Source: Agriotes lineatus (lineage: Eukaryota; Arthropoda; Insecta; Coleoptera; Elateridae). From it: a stretch of 64,000 nt of DNA. Shown here piece after piece: positions 1 through 9,111 of this stretch (positions are counted from its first letter, which is position 1; every line of letters starts with the position of its first letter). The notes under the pieces were generated by a model. The model had not been told where the DNA came from, searched no databases, and saw only the letters and a list, made by a program, of their open reading frames with translations. The stretch covers positions 62,001-126,000 of the forward strand of contig CALNHX010002973.1 in assembly GCA_940337035.1 (NCBI GenBank). Reading direction: 5' to 3'. The position numbers and the translations under genes were made by a program.

Positions 1-24
1 TGGCTTTTTTGTGGTGAACCTCAT

Positions 25-324
25 ATGTTTGAAAGGACGCAAAGAGTGGAATGGTGCAACGAAAACTGTTACGTTTATTTGTTCGAGCAAGTTTACGAGA
101 AGACGCAAATTATAGAAGATAAAATAAATCAACTTCAACAATCACAACAGAACCAGCAGCAGCAGCAAGAAAAAAATGATAAAATTAATCTGGTAAAGCT
201 ATTAATAAAACAGCTTAAGGTAATTAAACATTTATACCCATTAAGCAACAACAATAGAAAATGCCAATTGAAACAATTATTAGCAAGATTAAAAACGGTT
301 CGTAGCAAAATAACATTATCGTAG
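25..324 (+). CDS. Small Gln/Lys-rich protein of unknown function
   Basis: This is a 99-residue frame with an ATG start, lying just upstream of two other plus-strand frames that lead to the polymerase. The middle (about residues 35-52) is a Gln/Asn-rich low-complexity stretch. It is followed by Leu/Lys-rich segments that should form amphipathic helices or a coiled coil. No catalytic motif is visible. The 3' part (leucines spaced between Lys/Arg) loosely resembles residues 40-75 of the following polymerase N-terminus, so an old partial duplication is possible but weakly supported. I do not recognise the family. It could be a small accessory gene of the Polinton or a remnant. Confidence 0.4.
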   Translation: MFERTQRVEWCNENCYVYLFEQVYEKTQIIEDKINQLQQSQQNQQQQQEKNDKINLVKLLIKQLKVIKHLYPLSNNNRKCQLKQLLARLKTVRSKITLS

Positions 325-350
325 GAAAAGATAAACGAGGCAAAATAAAA

Positions 351-530
351 ATGCATTGTAGTTCTACGTTATACGATTTATGTGTATTAACTATTAGTGC
401 TGCAATACCAAAATTAAATTATATAAGATTATTAAAATTACCAGTTAAATGTATAGCAGATATTGAGTTAGCGTGGGAAAATAGACTATTAATGTGTCAC
501 GAAATACTTGAATCTAGCGAGGAAGAATAA
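351..530 (+). CDS. 59-aa protein with a BC-box/SOCS-box-like motif
   Basis: The frame runs from ATG at 351 to TAA at 528-530. It sits 26 bp after the previous stop and 70 bp before the polymerase start. Residues 6-15 read TLYDLCVLTI, which fits the Elongin-C-binding BC-box pattern (S/T)-L-x-x-x-C-x-x-x-hydrophobic. About 15 residues later comes LLKLPVKCI, resembling the LP-centred Cullin box of SOCS proteins, although the usual second Pro is replaced by Lys. The tail is acidic (ESSEEE). In known SOCS-box and viral Vif-type adaptors this layout recruits a Cullin E3 ubiquitin ligase. Whether this protein does so is inference from the motif alone. It has no separate substrate-binding domain, so it would act as a minimal adaptor or decoy. 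Confidence 0.45.
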   Translation: MHCSSTLYDLCVLTISAAIPKLNYIRLLKLPVKCIADIELAWENRLLMCHEILESSEEE

Positions 531-600
531 ACAATTACAATAAAGAACATTACAACAACAGCATCTTGAGCAGTGTAGCAGCAGCACTCGCATTAGCAAT

Positions 601-3600
601 ATGGAGGAAGTACAGACTGCTAGTGCTATGTTAAAAATTGTGAAAGATGCATATGATACAATAGTTAAAAATTCTTGTCAAGGCGTGTCATCATCATCAT
701 CGTCGTCGTCGTCCCCAAGGAATGTGGAAATGTTATTGAAGCATTGCAAGTGTAATATTAGATTATTGGTGAAAGCTATTCGACGGGATAGTTTAAACAT
801 CGGTCATAAACGTCAACTGGAAACAATTATTGGACACACTAAGTGCTACAAGAAATTATTAAGTAATTTACTGGTTCAAATTGGGAAAAAGGAAACTGGC
901 ACGGGTAGTACTACAGGAAGAACAAGAAGAAGTGATCGAATACATTGGGAAGAGGTGGAGTCTGCTTTTAAATGCAGAATCAGGACCGGACTTGTGGTAA
1001 ATCTAAAACATAAGGAAGTTGAAGTTTTTCTGGAAGATGCCTATTATCTTGTTGCATCTCGCATTAAAAACGCAATTAAAAAACTACAAAGTGTTATAAA
1101 AGTTAACACTGTGTTTTGTGGCGAATTTGTAAAAACCTCCAAGGGTATTACTATAACGGACCTTAAGTACTTTAATACTTCCAATAATTTAATTTTACAA
1201 GAACACGTTGACAGCAAAGAAAATTTAACAAAATGGTATAACGAAAAAGTGAAAGACTACATTTTTAACAAAATAAGTGAATTTGAAGAAGGAGAAAGTG
1301 GATGGGCATTATCGGAAATTGTATCTCTGGCCGTCAACATAAACAGCTGTTCTAACCTATTTCATGCATCGTCGTACATTGAACTGCCTAAATCTATTAA
1401 AGCAAAGCATGCCGTGATAAACATTAAAAATAACGATCAAATGTGTTTTGCATGGGCAATAGTGTCAGCTCTCTATCCAACTACTCTCAACAACAACAAA
1501 GCTCGAGTCTCCTCTTACCCACATTATGCAAACGTGTTAAACGTTAAAAACATTGATTTTCCCATGAAATTGACGAAGATTCCGCTGTTTGAAAACAATA
1601 ATCCCGATATATCGGTAAATGTATATGTGTTGAACAAAAACCAGTTCGGTTATAGTGTATGCCCTGCATATTTAACTTCAGAAAAGAAGATAAAACACGT
1701 CAACCTTCTTATGCTGTCCGAAGAAAACTCAGAAGCTGGTGAAAATATGCATTTTTGCTGGATAAAAAATTGAAGTAGGTTAGTAAGCATGCAATTAAAT
1801 AAAACTAAAAGTAGAAAATTTATTTGCGATAGATGTCTCAATTATTTTAGTAGTGAGGAAAAATTAAATTTACACGAATTAGATTGTAGGAAATTAAATA
1901 AGTGTAGAATTAATCTGCCATCCCCTGGAGAAAAGTTGAAATTTACCAATTACAAATATCAACAGATGGCCCCATTTATACTGTATTCAGATATAGAGTC
2001 ATGTCTAATTCCTATAAATATTGTGTGTGGTGGGAATGATGGTAGAAAGAAGCCTACCGTAAAATATCAAAAACATGAAGCTTGCAGCATAGCTTTTTAT
2101 TTACATTGCACTTATAATCAATCATTGTCATATTATGAATCATATACTGGATTAGACTGTTTGCAGTGGTTTAGTAAGAAATTACATAAAATTGCTTTGG
2201 ATTTAAATTGTCATTTTAAAACTATCCGCCCCATGGAAACGCTATCAGAGTCACAAGAACGTGAGTATTACGAAGCATCCGTCTGCCACATCTGCAAAGA
2301 ATCTTTTTCGGAAAGTGATGTTAAGGTTAGAGATCACTGTCATTTAACTTCTAAATTTAGAGGTGCAGCTCATCAAAGTTGTAACTTAAACTATAAAATA
2401 GATCGCATTATACCGGTGGTGTATCATAATCTTAGTGGTTACGATGGATCATTCCTAATTAAGGATGTCATGGCGTCTTTTCCCGGTCAAATTTATGTTT
2501 TACCTCAGAACAAAGAAAGGTACATTTCATTTATGAAAACAGTAGACGATGCAGATGGATTAAAATTCAGGTTTATAGATTTCTTTAGGTTTTTAAATTC
2601 CAGTCTAGAACAATTAGCTTCGTACTTGGATGTAATCGATTTTAAAATTTTACAGAGCCAAAACGAAAGGCTAAACGAATATCAGTTGTCTTTATTGTGA
2701 CGCAAAGGAATATTTCCTTATGACTACATAACTTCCATCGACGTGCTGTTGGAAACACATTTACCAAACAAAAATGATTTTTATAATAAGCTAAACAATT
2801 CTCATATTTCAGATCAAGATTATGCACACGCCGTTGAAGTTTGGAATGCATTTAATTGTTCAACATTAAACGATTACTTGAATTTATATTTAAAAACTGA
2901 TATGCTTTTGTTAGCTGATGTGTTTGAAAATTTTCTAGCGAGTTCTTATAGAACTTACGGACTAGATCCCGCCCATTTTTATACGCTTCCAGGTTATACA
3001 TGGGATGCCATGTTAAAATTTACGAAAGTAGAACTCGAACTCCTTTCTGACATAGATATGTTGCTATTTATTGAAAAAGGAATTCGCGGTGGTATAAGTC
3101 AATGTTCTAAAAGACATTCGAAAGCAAACAATAAGTATCACCCTGTAGATTATGATCCGACACAGCCCTCAAAATATATCGTTTATTATGACGTCAACAA
3201 TTTGTACGGGTGGGCAATGAGTCAATACTTACCACATAGTAATTTCCATTTTCTAACACCTAAGGAAATTGAAATGTTTGATGTTACAAGCGTTAGCGAT
3301 CAATCTCCAACGGGTTATATATTAGAGGTAGAAATAGAATATCCTAATGATTTACATGACCTTCACGCTGATTTACCGATGTGCTCTGAGCATGCGATTT
3401 CACCACTATCAAAGCTCCAAAATTAATGACAACGTTGAAGAAAAAGGAACGGTACGTAATTCATTATAAGAACCTCAAACAAGTTATAGCTGCAGGCTTA
3501 AAAATAACAAAGGTATGGCGCGTATTATCATTCTCACAGTCAGCTTGGTTGAAAAAATATATTGAATTTAATACAAAGCTTCGAACAAATGCAAGAAACA

Positions 3601-4445
3601 CTTTCGAAAAAAACCAATTTAAGTTGATGAATAATGCGGTGTTCGGCAAAACTATGGAGAATGTGCGCAAACATAAAGTTGTTAAGTTAATTACCAGATG
3701 GGATGGTAGATATGGAGCAGATTATTATATATCTAAACCAAATTTTCATAGCAGATCAATATTTAATGAAAATCTAGTAGCCATCGAATTGCAAAAATTA
3801 GAAATATTTTTTAAGAAGCTTATACATGTAGGCATGTGTATATTAGATATAAGTAAGACTTGTTTGTATAACTTCAATTATGAATACATGTTACATAATT
3901 TCAACTATCAAGATTGTAAATTACTGTATACAGATACCGATAGTTTTATCTACGAGATAACTGGCAACGATATCTATGAAATCATGAAGCGGGACATCGA
4001 TAAATTCGATACTTCCGATTATCTTGAAAATAACATTTATAACATTCCTAGAGTAAACAAGAAAGTCGTTGGTATAATGAAAGATGAGGCTAACGGTAAA
4101 ATTATTACAGAATTTGTCGGCCTAAAGTCAAAAATGTATAGTTTCCTTATAGACGGTGAAGACCCTGTTAAGAAAGCAAAAGGGATAGAATCTAGAGTTG
4201 TTAAAAAGACTTTATGCTTTGAGGATTATTTAAAATGTTTGTTTAGTAGCGACGATGCTGATGGCGATGATGCTGATGATAAGGGCGTGGTGTTAGTAGA
4301 TCAACAAGTAATTAGGCCAACTCCACATAGTGTATACAGTATAAAACAAACAAAAGTAGCTCTTAGTAATTGTGACGATAAAAGGTACATTTGTAAAAAC
4401 CATATAGATACCCTTCCTTGGGATCATTATTCTTTAAATTCGTAA
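601..4445 (+). pseudogene. POLB: Polinton protein-primed family-B DNA polymerase, broken
   Basis: This encodes the protein-primed replicative polymerase of a Polinton/Maverick element. In order it has the typical N-terminal region (conserved MCFAWAIVSALYP near 1441), a C2H2-like finger (CDRCLNYF...H...C, about 1825-1890), exonuclease motif I (YSDIES near 1985), an HNH-like Cys/His cluster (about 2281-2400), exonuclease motif II (HNLSGYDGSF near 2425), polymerase motif A (DVNNLYGWAM near 3190), motif B (MNNAVFGKTMENV near 3627) and motif C (YTDTDSF near 3929). The first three blocks share one frame but are interrupted by in-frame TGA codons at 1771-1773 and 2698-2700. A one-base frameshift lies between about 3385 and 3425. 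Total span is normal for the family, so the gene was full length until recently. It converges on the integrase gene. Confidence 0.93.
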
Positions 4446-4832
4446 ATTTATGATGTTTTTGCTTTATTTACACATGTAATATGCGTGCTTTTGCGTTTAA
4501 TGTTTGTTTATTATTATATGTAATATGCGTCTTTTCTTTTAAATACATGTATAAAAACTACTACGAGTTTTATTTAACAAAATTAGTTAAGAAAAATATG
4601 CGAATAAAAATATGATGAGTGGTTGTATTAAGATGAGATGTTATATTCAGAAGCTCTGAAAGTGGGTGAAAGTGTAAGCTGAGATGCCATGTAAAGGTAA
4701 GAAAAAAAACATTTATTTTTGAAAAACTATATTTTATTTGTTTAACTATCGATACATGTCATTAAACTTAAGATTAACTATCGATACATGTTATTAAACA
4801 CTTAAGATATTCAAAACTTATAACTAATTAAT
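4446..4832. other. Convergent 3' intergenic region with polyA signals and short duplications
   Basis: AT-rich and without a gene. It holds polyadenylation-like AATAAA signals for both convergent genes: plus strand near 4602, and minus strand near 4711. Two short duplications are visible. A CATGTAATATGCGT motif occurs twice near 4473 and 4519. A block with ATCGATACATG is tandemly repeated at about 4745-4800. Confidence 0.5.
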
Positions 4833-4839
4833 AAAAAAA
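4833..4839 (-). terminator. Pol III T-run terminator of the tRNA
   Basis: Seven consecutive T on the minus strand begin two bases past the tRNA discriminator base. This is the normal RNA polymerase III stop and supports a functional tRNA transcription unit. Confidence 0.8.
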
Positions 4840-4841
4840 GT

Positions 4842-4926
4842 TGTCAGGTGTGGGATTTGAACCCACTCTCTCCATTAGGGAATTGGAGCTTAAATCCAAC
4901 ACCTTAGACCGCTCGGTCAACCTGAC
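4842..4926 (-). tRNA. tRNA-Leu (anticodon UAA), no intron
   Basis: An 85-nt type II tRNA is seen on the minus strand. The acceptor arms GTCAGGT and ACCTGAC pair perfectly, with A as discriminator. The D-arm starts TGACCGAGCGGTC, which is box A-like. The anticodon stem TTGGA/TCCAA encloses the loop TTTAAGC, giving anticodon TAA. A long variable arm precedes GGTTCAAATCC (box B), as expected for Leu. A pol III T-run follows. It lies between the convergent polymerase and integrase genes, immediately 3' of the integrase. A shifted frame that continues the integrase C-terminus stops inside its 5' end. It could be a host gene beside an insertion or cargo of the element. The flanking Polinton genes on both sides favour cargo or a nested acquisition. 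Confidence 0.93.
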
Positions 4927-4971
4927 AGTGGAGTTTTCTTCATAATATCGGTAGACTTGATCCAGGAAAGT

Positions 4972-5835
4972 TCATGCAGACCCAAACCATTTAACGTAGA
5001 GTTTATTACTTTGACGTCGTAACACCTTTTCCACCAAATAAACGTCGGGTTGAAGAGTTTTCTGAAGTTCGTACTCGTAGAAGCTTCCAAGTATAGGTTG
5101 ACCTGTCATATCTTCTAGTTTATATGTAACATGGTTTGTTATCGAAATTTTTACAATTTTAAAATGCTCATTTGACCAATTAGCTGTATAACCTTTAGCA
5201 AAAACATTTTTATATTTACTTATTCGAACTACATCGCCAACTTTTAAGCGATGAGGTCCGAAGATTTTTAAGTTACTATATACAGATAATTTTGTCTTGG
5301 GAGTAACATCGATGCGTTTCATTTTTGTTGTGCGGTGTTTAGTGTTATTGTATTCGTTCGTTATATCAGGTAATATATCGATCCATCGGTATTTACCTTG
5401 TAAACTAAATTTTTTATACAGCTTGTTTTTGATTGTTCTAATAACGCGTTCAGCAATTGCTGCTTTCTTTACACTGTACGACGAGTAGTGGGAGATATTA
5501 TGTTGTTTCATTAATTTTGAAAATTCTTTGTTGTAAAGTTTTTTACCGAGATCAGTTTGCAAATTACGCGGTATTCTACCGCTTTGTTTAAAAATATCTT
5601 TCATAGCTCGAACTATTTCACCGCTAGTTTTCGCCTTCACCGGTAAACACCATAGAAATTTCGAAAAACAATCGATAACTAGTAAAATGTATTTGTATCC
5701 CTTATTGAATCTAGAATAGGGAATAAATTCTGCTAAATCGCTCTGCCAAAGATCATCGTAGCCCTTTATTATAGTTCTACGTCGTGGAAAATTTCGTCTG
5801 ACTGGTTTATATAATTCGCGAATGACTTGTTCCAT
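4972..5835 (-). CDS. INT: Polinton retroviral-type integrase (DDE), frameshifted chromodomain tail
   Basis: This 287-codon frame has the rve integrase core. The first Asp is in DLWQSDLAEF, the second in NLQTDLGKK, and the Glu in AIAERVIRTIK, a D-D35-E arrangement. The N-terminal stretch KPVRRNFPRRR is typical of Polinton integrases. The C-terminus begins a chromodomain (VYLVEKVLRR...LYVKWFG) but stops early at 4972. One base out of phase, the minus strand reads the expected continuation (LHELSWIK) and then stops at about 4916, inside the tRNA-Leu gene. The core is therefore intact, while the last about 20 residues are lost to a one-base indel near 4985. The enzyme inserts the element into chromosomal DNA. 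The ATG at 5835 lies 7 bp from the stop of the fiber-like gene. Confidence 0.92.
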   Translation of the reverse strand: MEQVIRELYKPVRRNFPRRRTIIKGYDDLWQSDLAEFIPYSRFNKGYKYILLVIDCFSKFLWCLPVKAKTSGEIVRAMKDIFKQSGRIPRNLQTDLGKKLYNKEFSKLMKQHNISHYSSYSVKKAAIAERVIRTIKNKLYKKFSLQGKYRWIDILPDITNEYNNTKHRTTKMKRIDVTPKTKLSVYSNLKIFGPHRLKVGDVVRISKYKNVFAKGYTANWSNEHFKIVKISITNHVTYKLEDMTGQPILGSFYEYELQKTLQPDVYLVEKVLRRQSNKLYVKWFGSA

Positions 5836-5842
5836 TACAATT

Positions 5843-6640
5843 CTACTTCTTTTTGAGTATGTAATCAGTAGTCCAGTCTTGCAGTTGATGAATCTTTAAA
5901 TCAATATCCTCTTCTAGTTTCTGAAGTTTATCTTGTATCGGTTTCAGTTGACCTTCCATAAACCAACCTAAATATTTTCTAGTAATAGCATCATCAAATA
6001 ATGCGGGTTCGGCTAATTTAACTATTTTCTTCTTATCAGCCGAATAATTACCGTCTGCGTCCAGAGTAATACAATTTTCACGTATTTTAGTAACTAATAA
6101 TTCGCTTAGCTCTTTGAAAGTTTTAGATGTTGCGTCATCTACATACTGTTTTGCGGTAAAGAGGTATTCGCTTTTATATCGACGAACCGTATTTTCCAAT
6201 AATTTTAAATCTTTATTAATATCGTCAATTTTACTTTCAATGTATTTTTTATTTACAGCGTCATAGTCGTTCTTGGGAGCATCAACTTTACTGATAACCT
6301 TATATCGTGCGTCGAAACTGGCAGTATTAGAATTAACTGTTAAGCAATTTGTTTTTGTTTTGTATTGACTCCTCAGCAAGTCTGCAAACTTGTTATCGAC
6401 ACTTTTAAGATTGTCTTGTAATTTGTTTTTAATTTCGTTCGCAATATTATCTACATATTTTTTGGTTGCCGCATCGGTTTCGTTCAATGGATGTTGAACA
6501 TTAAGCAATCTGCGTTTCTCTATATTGAAATGATTGTCTGACGTTAGAGTGAATCCGATTCCGGGTGGACCTCTTTTAACGCCACTGCCCGGTGTAGAAT
6601 GGTAACGACGTCCAAATTTATCAATACCTGCCATAGGCAT
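5843..6640 (-). CDS. Fiber-like structural protein with DAxxKxYV repeats
   Basis: The frame is open for 265 residues and overlaps the 3' end of the upstream gene by 20 bp. After a Gly/Pro/Arg-rich N-terminus there are repeated modules: DAATKKYVDN, DAVNKKYIES, TAKQYVDDA and DDAITRKYLG. Each is preceded by a short beta-like segment. The same D-A-x-x-K-x-Y-V/I pattern is common in phage tail-fiber and collar proteins, where it helps trimerisation. The C-terminus is a predicted coiled coil (LQKLEEDIDLKIHQLQ). Place and pattern suggest a virion spike or fiber. That role is inferred from the repeats, not from a named family. Confidence 0.6.
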   Translation of the reverse strand: MPMAGIDKFGRRYHSTPGSGVKRGPPGIGFTLTSDNHFNIEKRRLLNVQHPLNETDAATKKYVDNIANEIKNKLQDNLKSVDNKFADLLRSQYKTKTNCLTVNSNTASFDARYKVISKVDAPKNDYDAVNKKYIESKIDDINKDLKLLENTVRRYKSEYLFTAKQYVDDATSKTFKELSELLVTKIRENCITLDADGNYSADKKKIVKLAEPALFDDAITRKYLGWFMEGQLKPIQDKLQKLEEDIDLKIHQLQDWTTDYILKKK

Positions 6641-7772
6641 GATGTTGCAGAAGTTTTAAAAATTTTACGCTTTTCGAAGGATTCTCAATATAACCGGCTT
6701 CGTATAATTCTTTAACTATAGATATTATATCGTTATCATGACCAGTATGGCCAATTAATTTTTCAGACCACTTTAATTGCAACTCATCAATCAGTTCATG
6801 TACGTTGTTCCAATATTTATGTTCGATGAAGGTAGGAACCTCTTTATATAAACCACCTAAGAGCGGTTTCGTTTTATGTCTTACCGATTTGATGATACCT
6901 CCTCCTCCTATTCCTCCTCTACCTTCAGCTGGTTTATCTAACAGTGGTTTTAAAATGTTTGTGTATTTGGGTAATCGGGTTCCTTTAATTTGGCCTGTTG
7001 TTTTATATTCTCGTCTATGAGCATTGGTACTTAGCATAATATTTTTATAGTTTTCTTTATCTTGCTGAGTGATTAAATTAAGATCGGGGTTGTTTATTAT
7101 CAGCAGTTCATACAATCCAGGTGTTCCTTCGTACTCATTACCTTTAATAACGAGATTTTTACCGCGTATATCTATTGGACTATCGCCGATTTTCCAATTA
7201 TCAGCTTCAGGATCGTATTTAACGCCGTAAGTCGTGTCGGTAAGATGAGTCGTGTCATGTATCATCCTTTCTACGTATTCCCTTGGCAGTGGATCGTACT
7301 GATTTAGAAACGAATCGCCACCAGAGCTATCTAACAAAGTAGTAGAGTAATCATCAATTTGCTCTTCTTCGCTAGCTGGCTGCGCTTCTGCGATAACCGA
7401 TGTGGGAGAAGTCTGTGTAAATGATGATGATGGAAATACTGTAGTACTTATCGGAGTTGAAGTTATAGACGGTGGTTTTTTTATTGGCAGCATTGATTTT
7501 AGAGACGCTATCGGCGTTGACGGTGGAGATAATTTAGGTTGCTGTTTTACTTCTTTCTTAAGATTTTTTGTTTTGTTTTTATCGTCGGCTACTATCTCCT
7601 TAAGCGGCTGAAGTAATGGCTTATACGTGGTTTGTAAAAACTTTTCGGTATAGAACTTTCCTCGTTTAGGCGCATCATATTTCTGTTTGATTGTATTACG
7701 TACTTGTACTAGTTTTTGCTTTAAATGTTCATCTTTAGGATTTATTGTTGTAGCAGTAGTTTGGAAAACAGG
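6621..7772 (-). pseudogene. Conserved Polinton protein of unknown function, 5' end cut by minisatellite
   Basis: From the first ATG (7493) the frame gives 290 residues, but it stays open upstream to 7772. That upstream part reads like the N-terminus of the same family (basic helices, then YTEKFLQTTYKPLL). A stop inside the minisatellite then ends it, so the true start is lost. Conserved parts are TPGLYELLIINNPD, the TNAHRREY segment and the C-terminal KYWNNVHELIDEL...GHTGHDNDIISIVKELYEAGYIE. I recall this family as widespread in arthropod Polintons and catalogued as a DUF (possibly DUF8207, unverified). It lies between fiber and ATPase genes, suggesting a virion or assembly role. A Ser/Thr/Pro-rich linker precedes the conserved domain. 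Confidence 0.65.
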
Positions 7773-8368
7773 TCAGAAAACGGGTAAAAAACAGGTCAGA
7801 AAACAGACCAGAAAACAGGTCAGAAAACAGACCAGAAAACAGGTCAGAAAATAGGTCAAAACAGGTCTACAACAGGCTAAAACAGGTCCAAACAGGTTAA
7901 AACAGGTCTACAACAGGTTATAACAGGTCAGAAACGGGTAAAAAACAGGTCTGAAAACAGACCAGAAAACAGATCAGAAAACAGACCAGAAAACAGGTCA
8001 GAAAATAGGTCAAAACAGGTCTACAACAGGCTAAAACAGGTCCAAACAGGTTAAAACAGGTCTACAACAGGTTATAACAGGTCAGAAACGGGTAAAAAAC
8101 AGGTCTGAAAACAAACCAGAAAACAGATCAGAAAACAGACCAGAAAACAGGTCAGAAAATAGGTCAAAACAGGTCTACAACAGGTTAAAACAAGTCCAAA
8201 CAGGTTAAAACAGGTCTACAACAGGTTATAACAGGTCTAAACAGCTGATAGTGTCGATTAGTGAATGGAACGAATGGGTCTACAACAGGTTAGAACAGGT
8301 CTAAACAGGTCTAAACAGGTCTAACAGGTTCCATACAGCTGATACTGTCGATTAGTGAATCGAACGAA
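7773..8368. repeat. ACAGGTC minisatellite with about 154-bp higher-order period
   Basis: The region consists of variants of a 10-12-bp unit (ACAGGTCAGAAA, ACAGGTCTAA and so on). A longer block repeats about every 154 bp (CAGAAACGGG-type landmarks near 7775, 7929 and 8083). Near the end, the block ACAGCTGATAGTGTCGATTAGTGA occurs twice (about 8240 and 8334) in slightly different forms. It removes the start of the upstream gene and abuts the ATPase stop codon. Confidence 0.85.
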
Positions 8369-9072
8369 TGTTACACCACTTATATATATTTTCAAAATTT
8401 TTACGATATCTCCCGTTCTGCAACTGATTGTCTTTGCTGATAACAATGAAACTATGTGGCTCTTTCCAACACTTTATACAAATGTTGCGAAATTTAGAAA
8501 AGTCCATATCTGTACCCACATGATCATTGTATACATGTCTTAAATTTAAATCGTCCTGTTTAAACAAAATTAACAAATTAAAATTATCCCGTATTAAATG
8601 TTTAGGTATGCGAGTATATGTCTGACAGAGATAGAAACAATCAATACCCTTATGTCTTCCCATACTAAAGTAATCTCTAATTTTGTCTTGTTCGCTACAT
8701 GCTATATCATCAAAAACTATTACCGTATTTTGTTTTGCCTTCTCCGGTGGAATTATACTTTCATTTTCCTCAAATGTATAATAGCCTAATCCTTTTATCG
8801 GTTTTAAAACTTTCGCTAAAAATTGATATTTTGACTGATATAGAGACTTACAATAAACATACATTTTCAAATTTTAATCCATTCAAATCTTGAAGCAAAC
8901 TGATCATAACGTTCGTCTTGCCGCACCCGCTAGGTCCGCAAATACAACATCTGATGCTGGAAGGTAACAATGGACCATTTTTATGAGATAGCTGTTGTTG
9001 TTGTTGCGCAGAATCATTATAAAAATCAAAGTTTTCTACAGGCAACTTATACTGTTGCTTGACTATCTTCAT
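8352..9072 (-). pseudogene. A32-like (FtsK/HerA) genome-packaging ATPase, frameshifted
   Basis: The N-terminal frame (8848-9072) carries a Gln run and the Walker A loop ICGPSGCGKTN. The C-terminal frame (8352-8870) starts at the expected following residues and carries Walker B (NTVIVFDDIAC), then DYFSMGRHKGIDCFYLCQTY and KHLIRDNFN, all typical of Polinton and poxvirus-A32 packaging ATPases. The two frames are offset at about 8860, right after KFENV, so one small indel split the gene. Together they have the usual length of about 240 residues. The protein would pump DNA into the capsid. It is next to the major capsid gene, the usual Polinton arrangement. Confidence 0.9.
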
Positions 9073-9111
9073 TTTAACGAATGATGCAGCTAACGTAGAG
9101 CGTGTTATTAT

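Noticed and set aside
1771..2700. TGA codons in the polymerase read as selenocysteine or by a variant code
   Set aside because: Neighbouring genes are broken by TAA and TAG as well, and a frameshift is also present; decay explains all.
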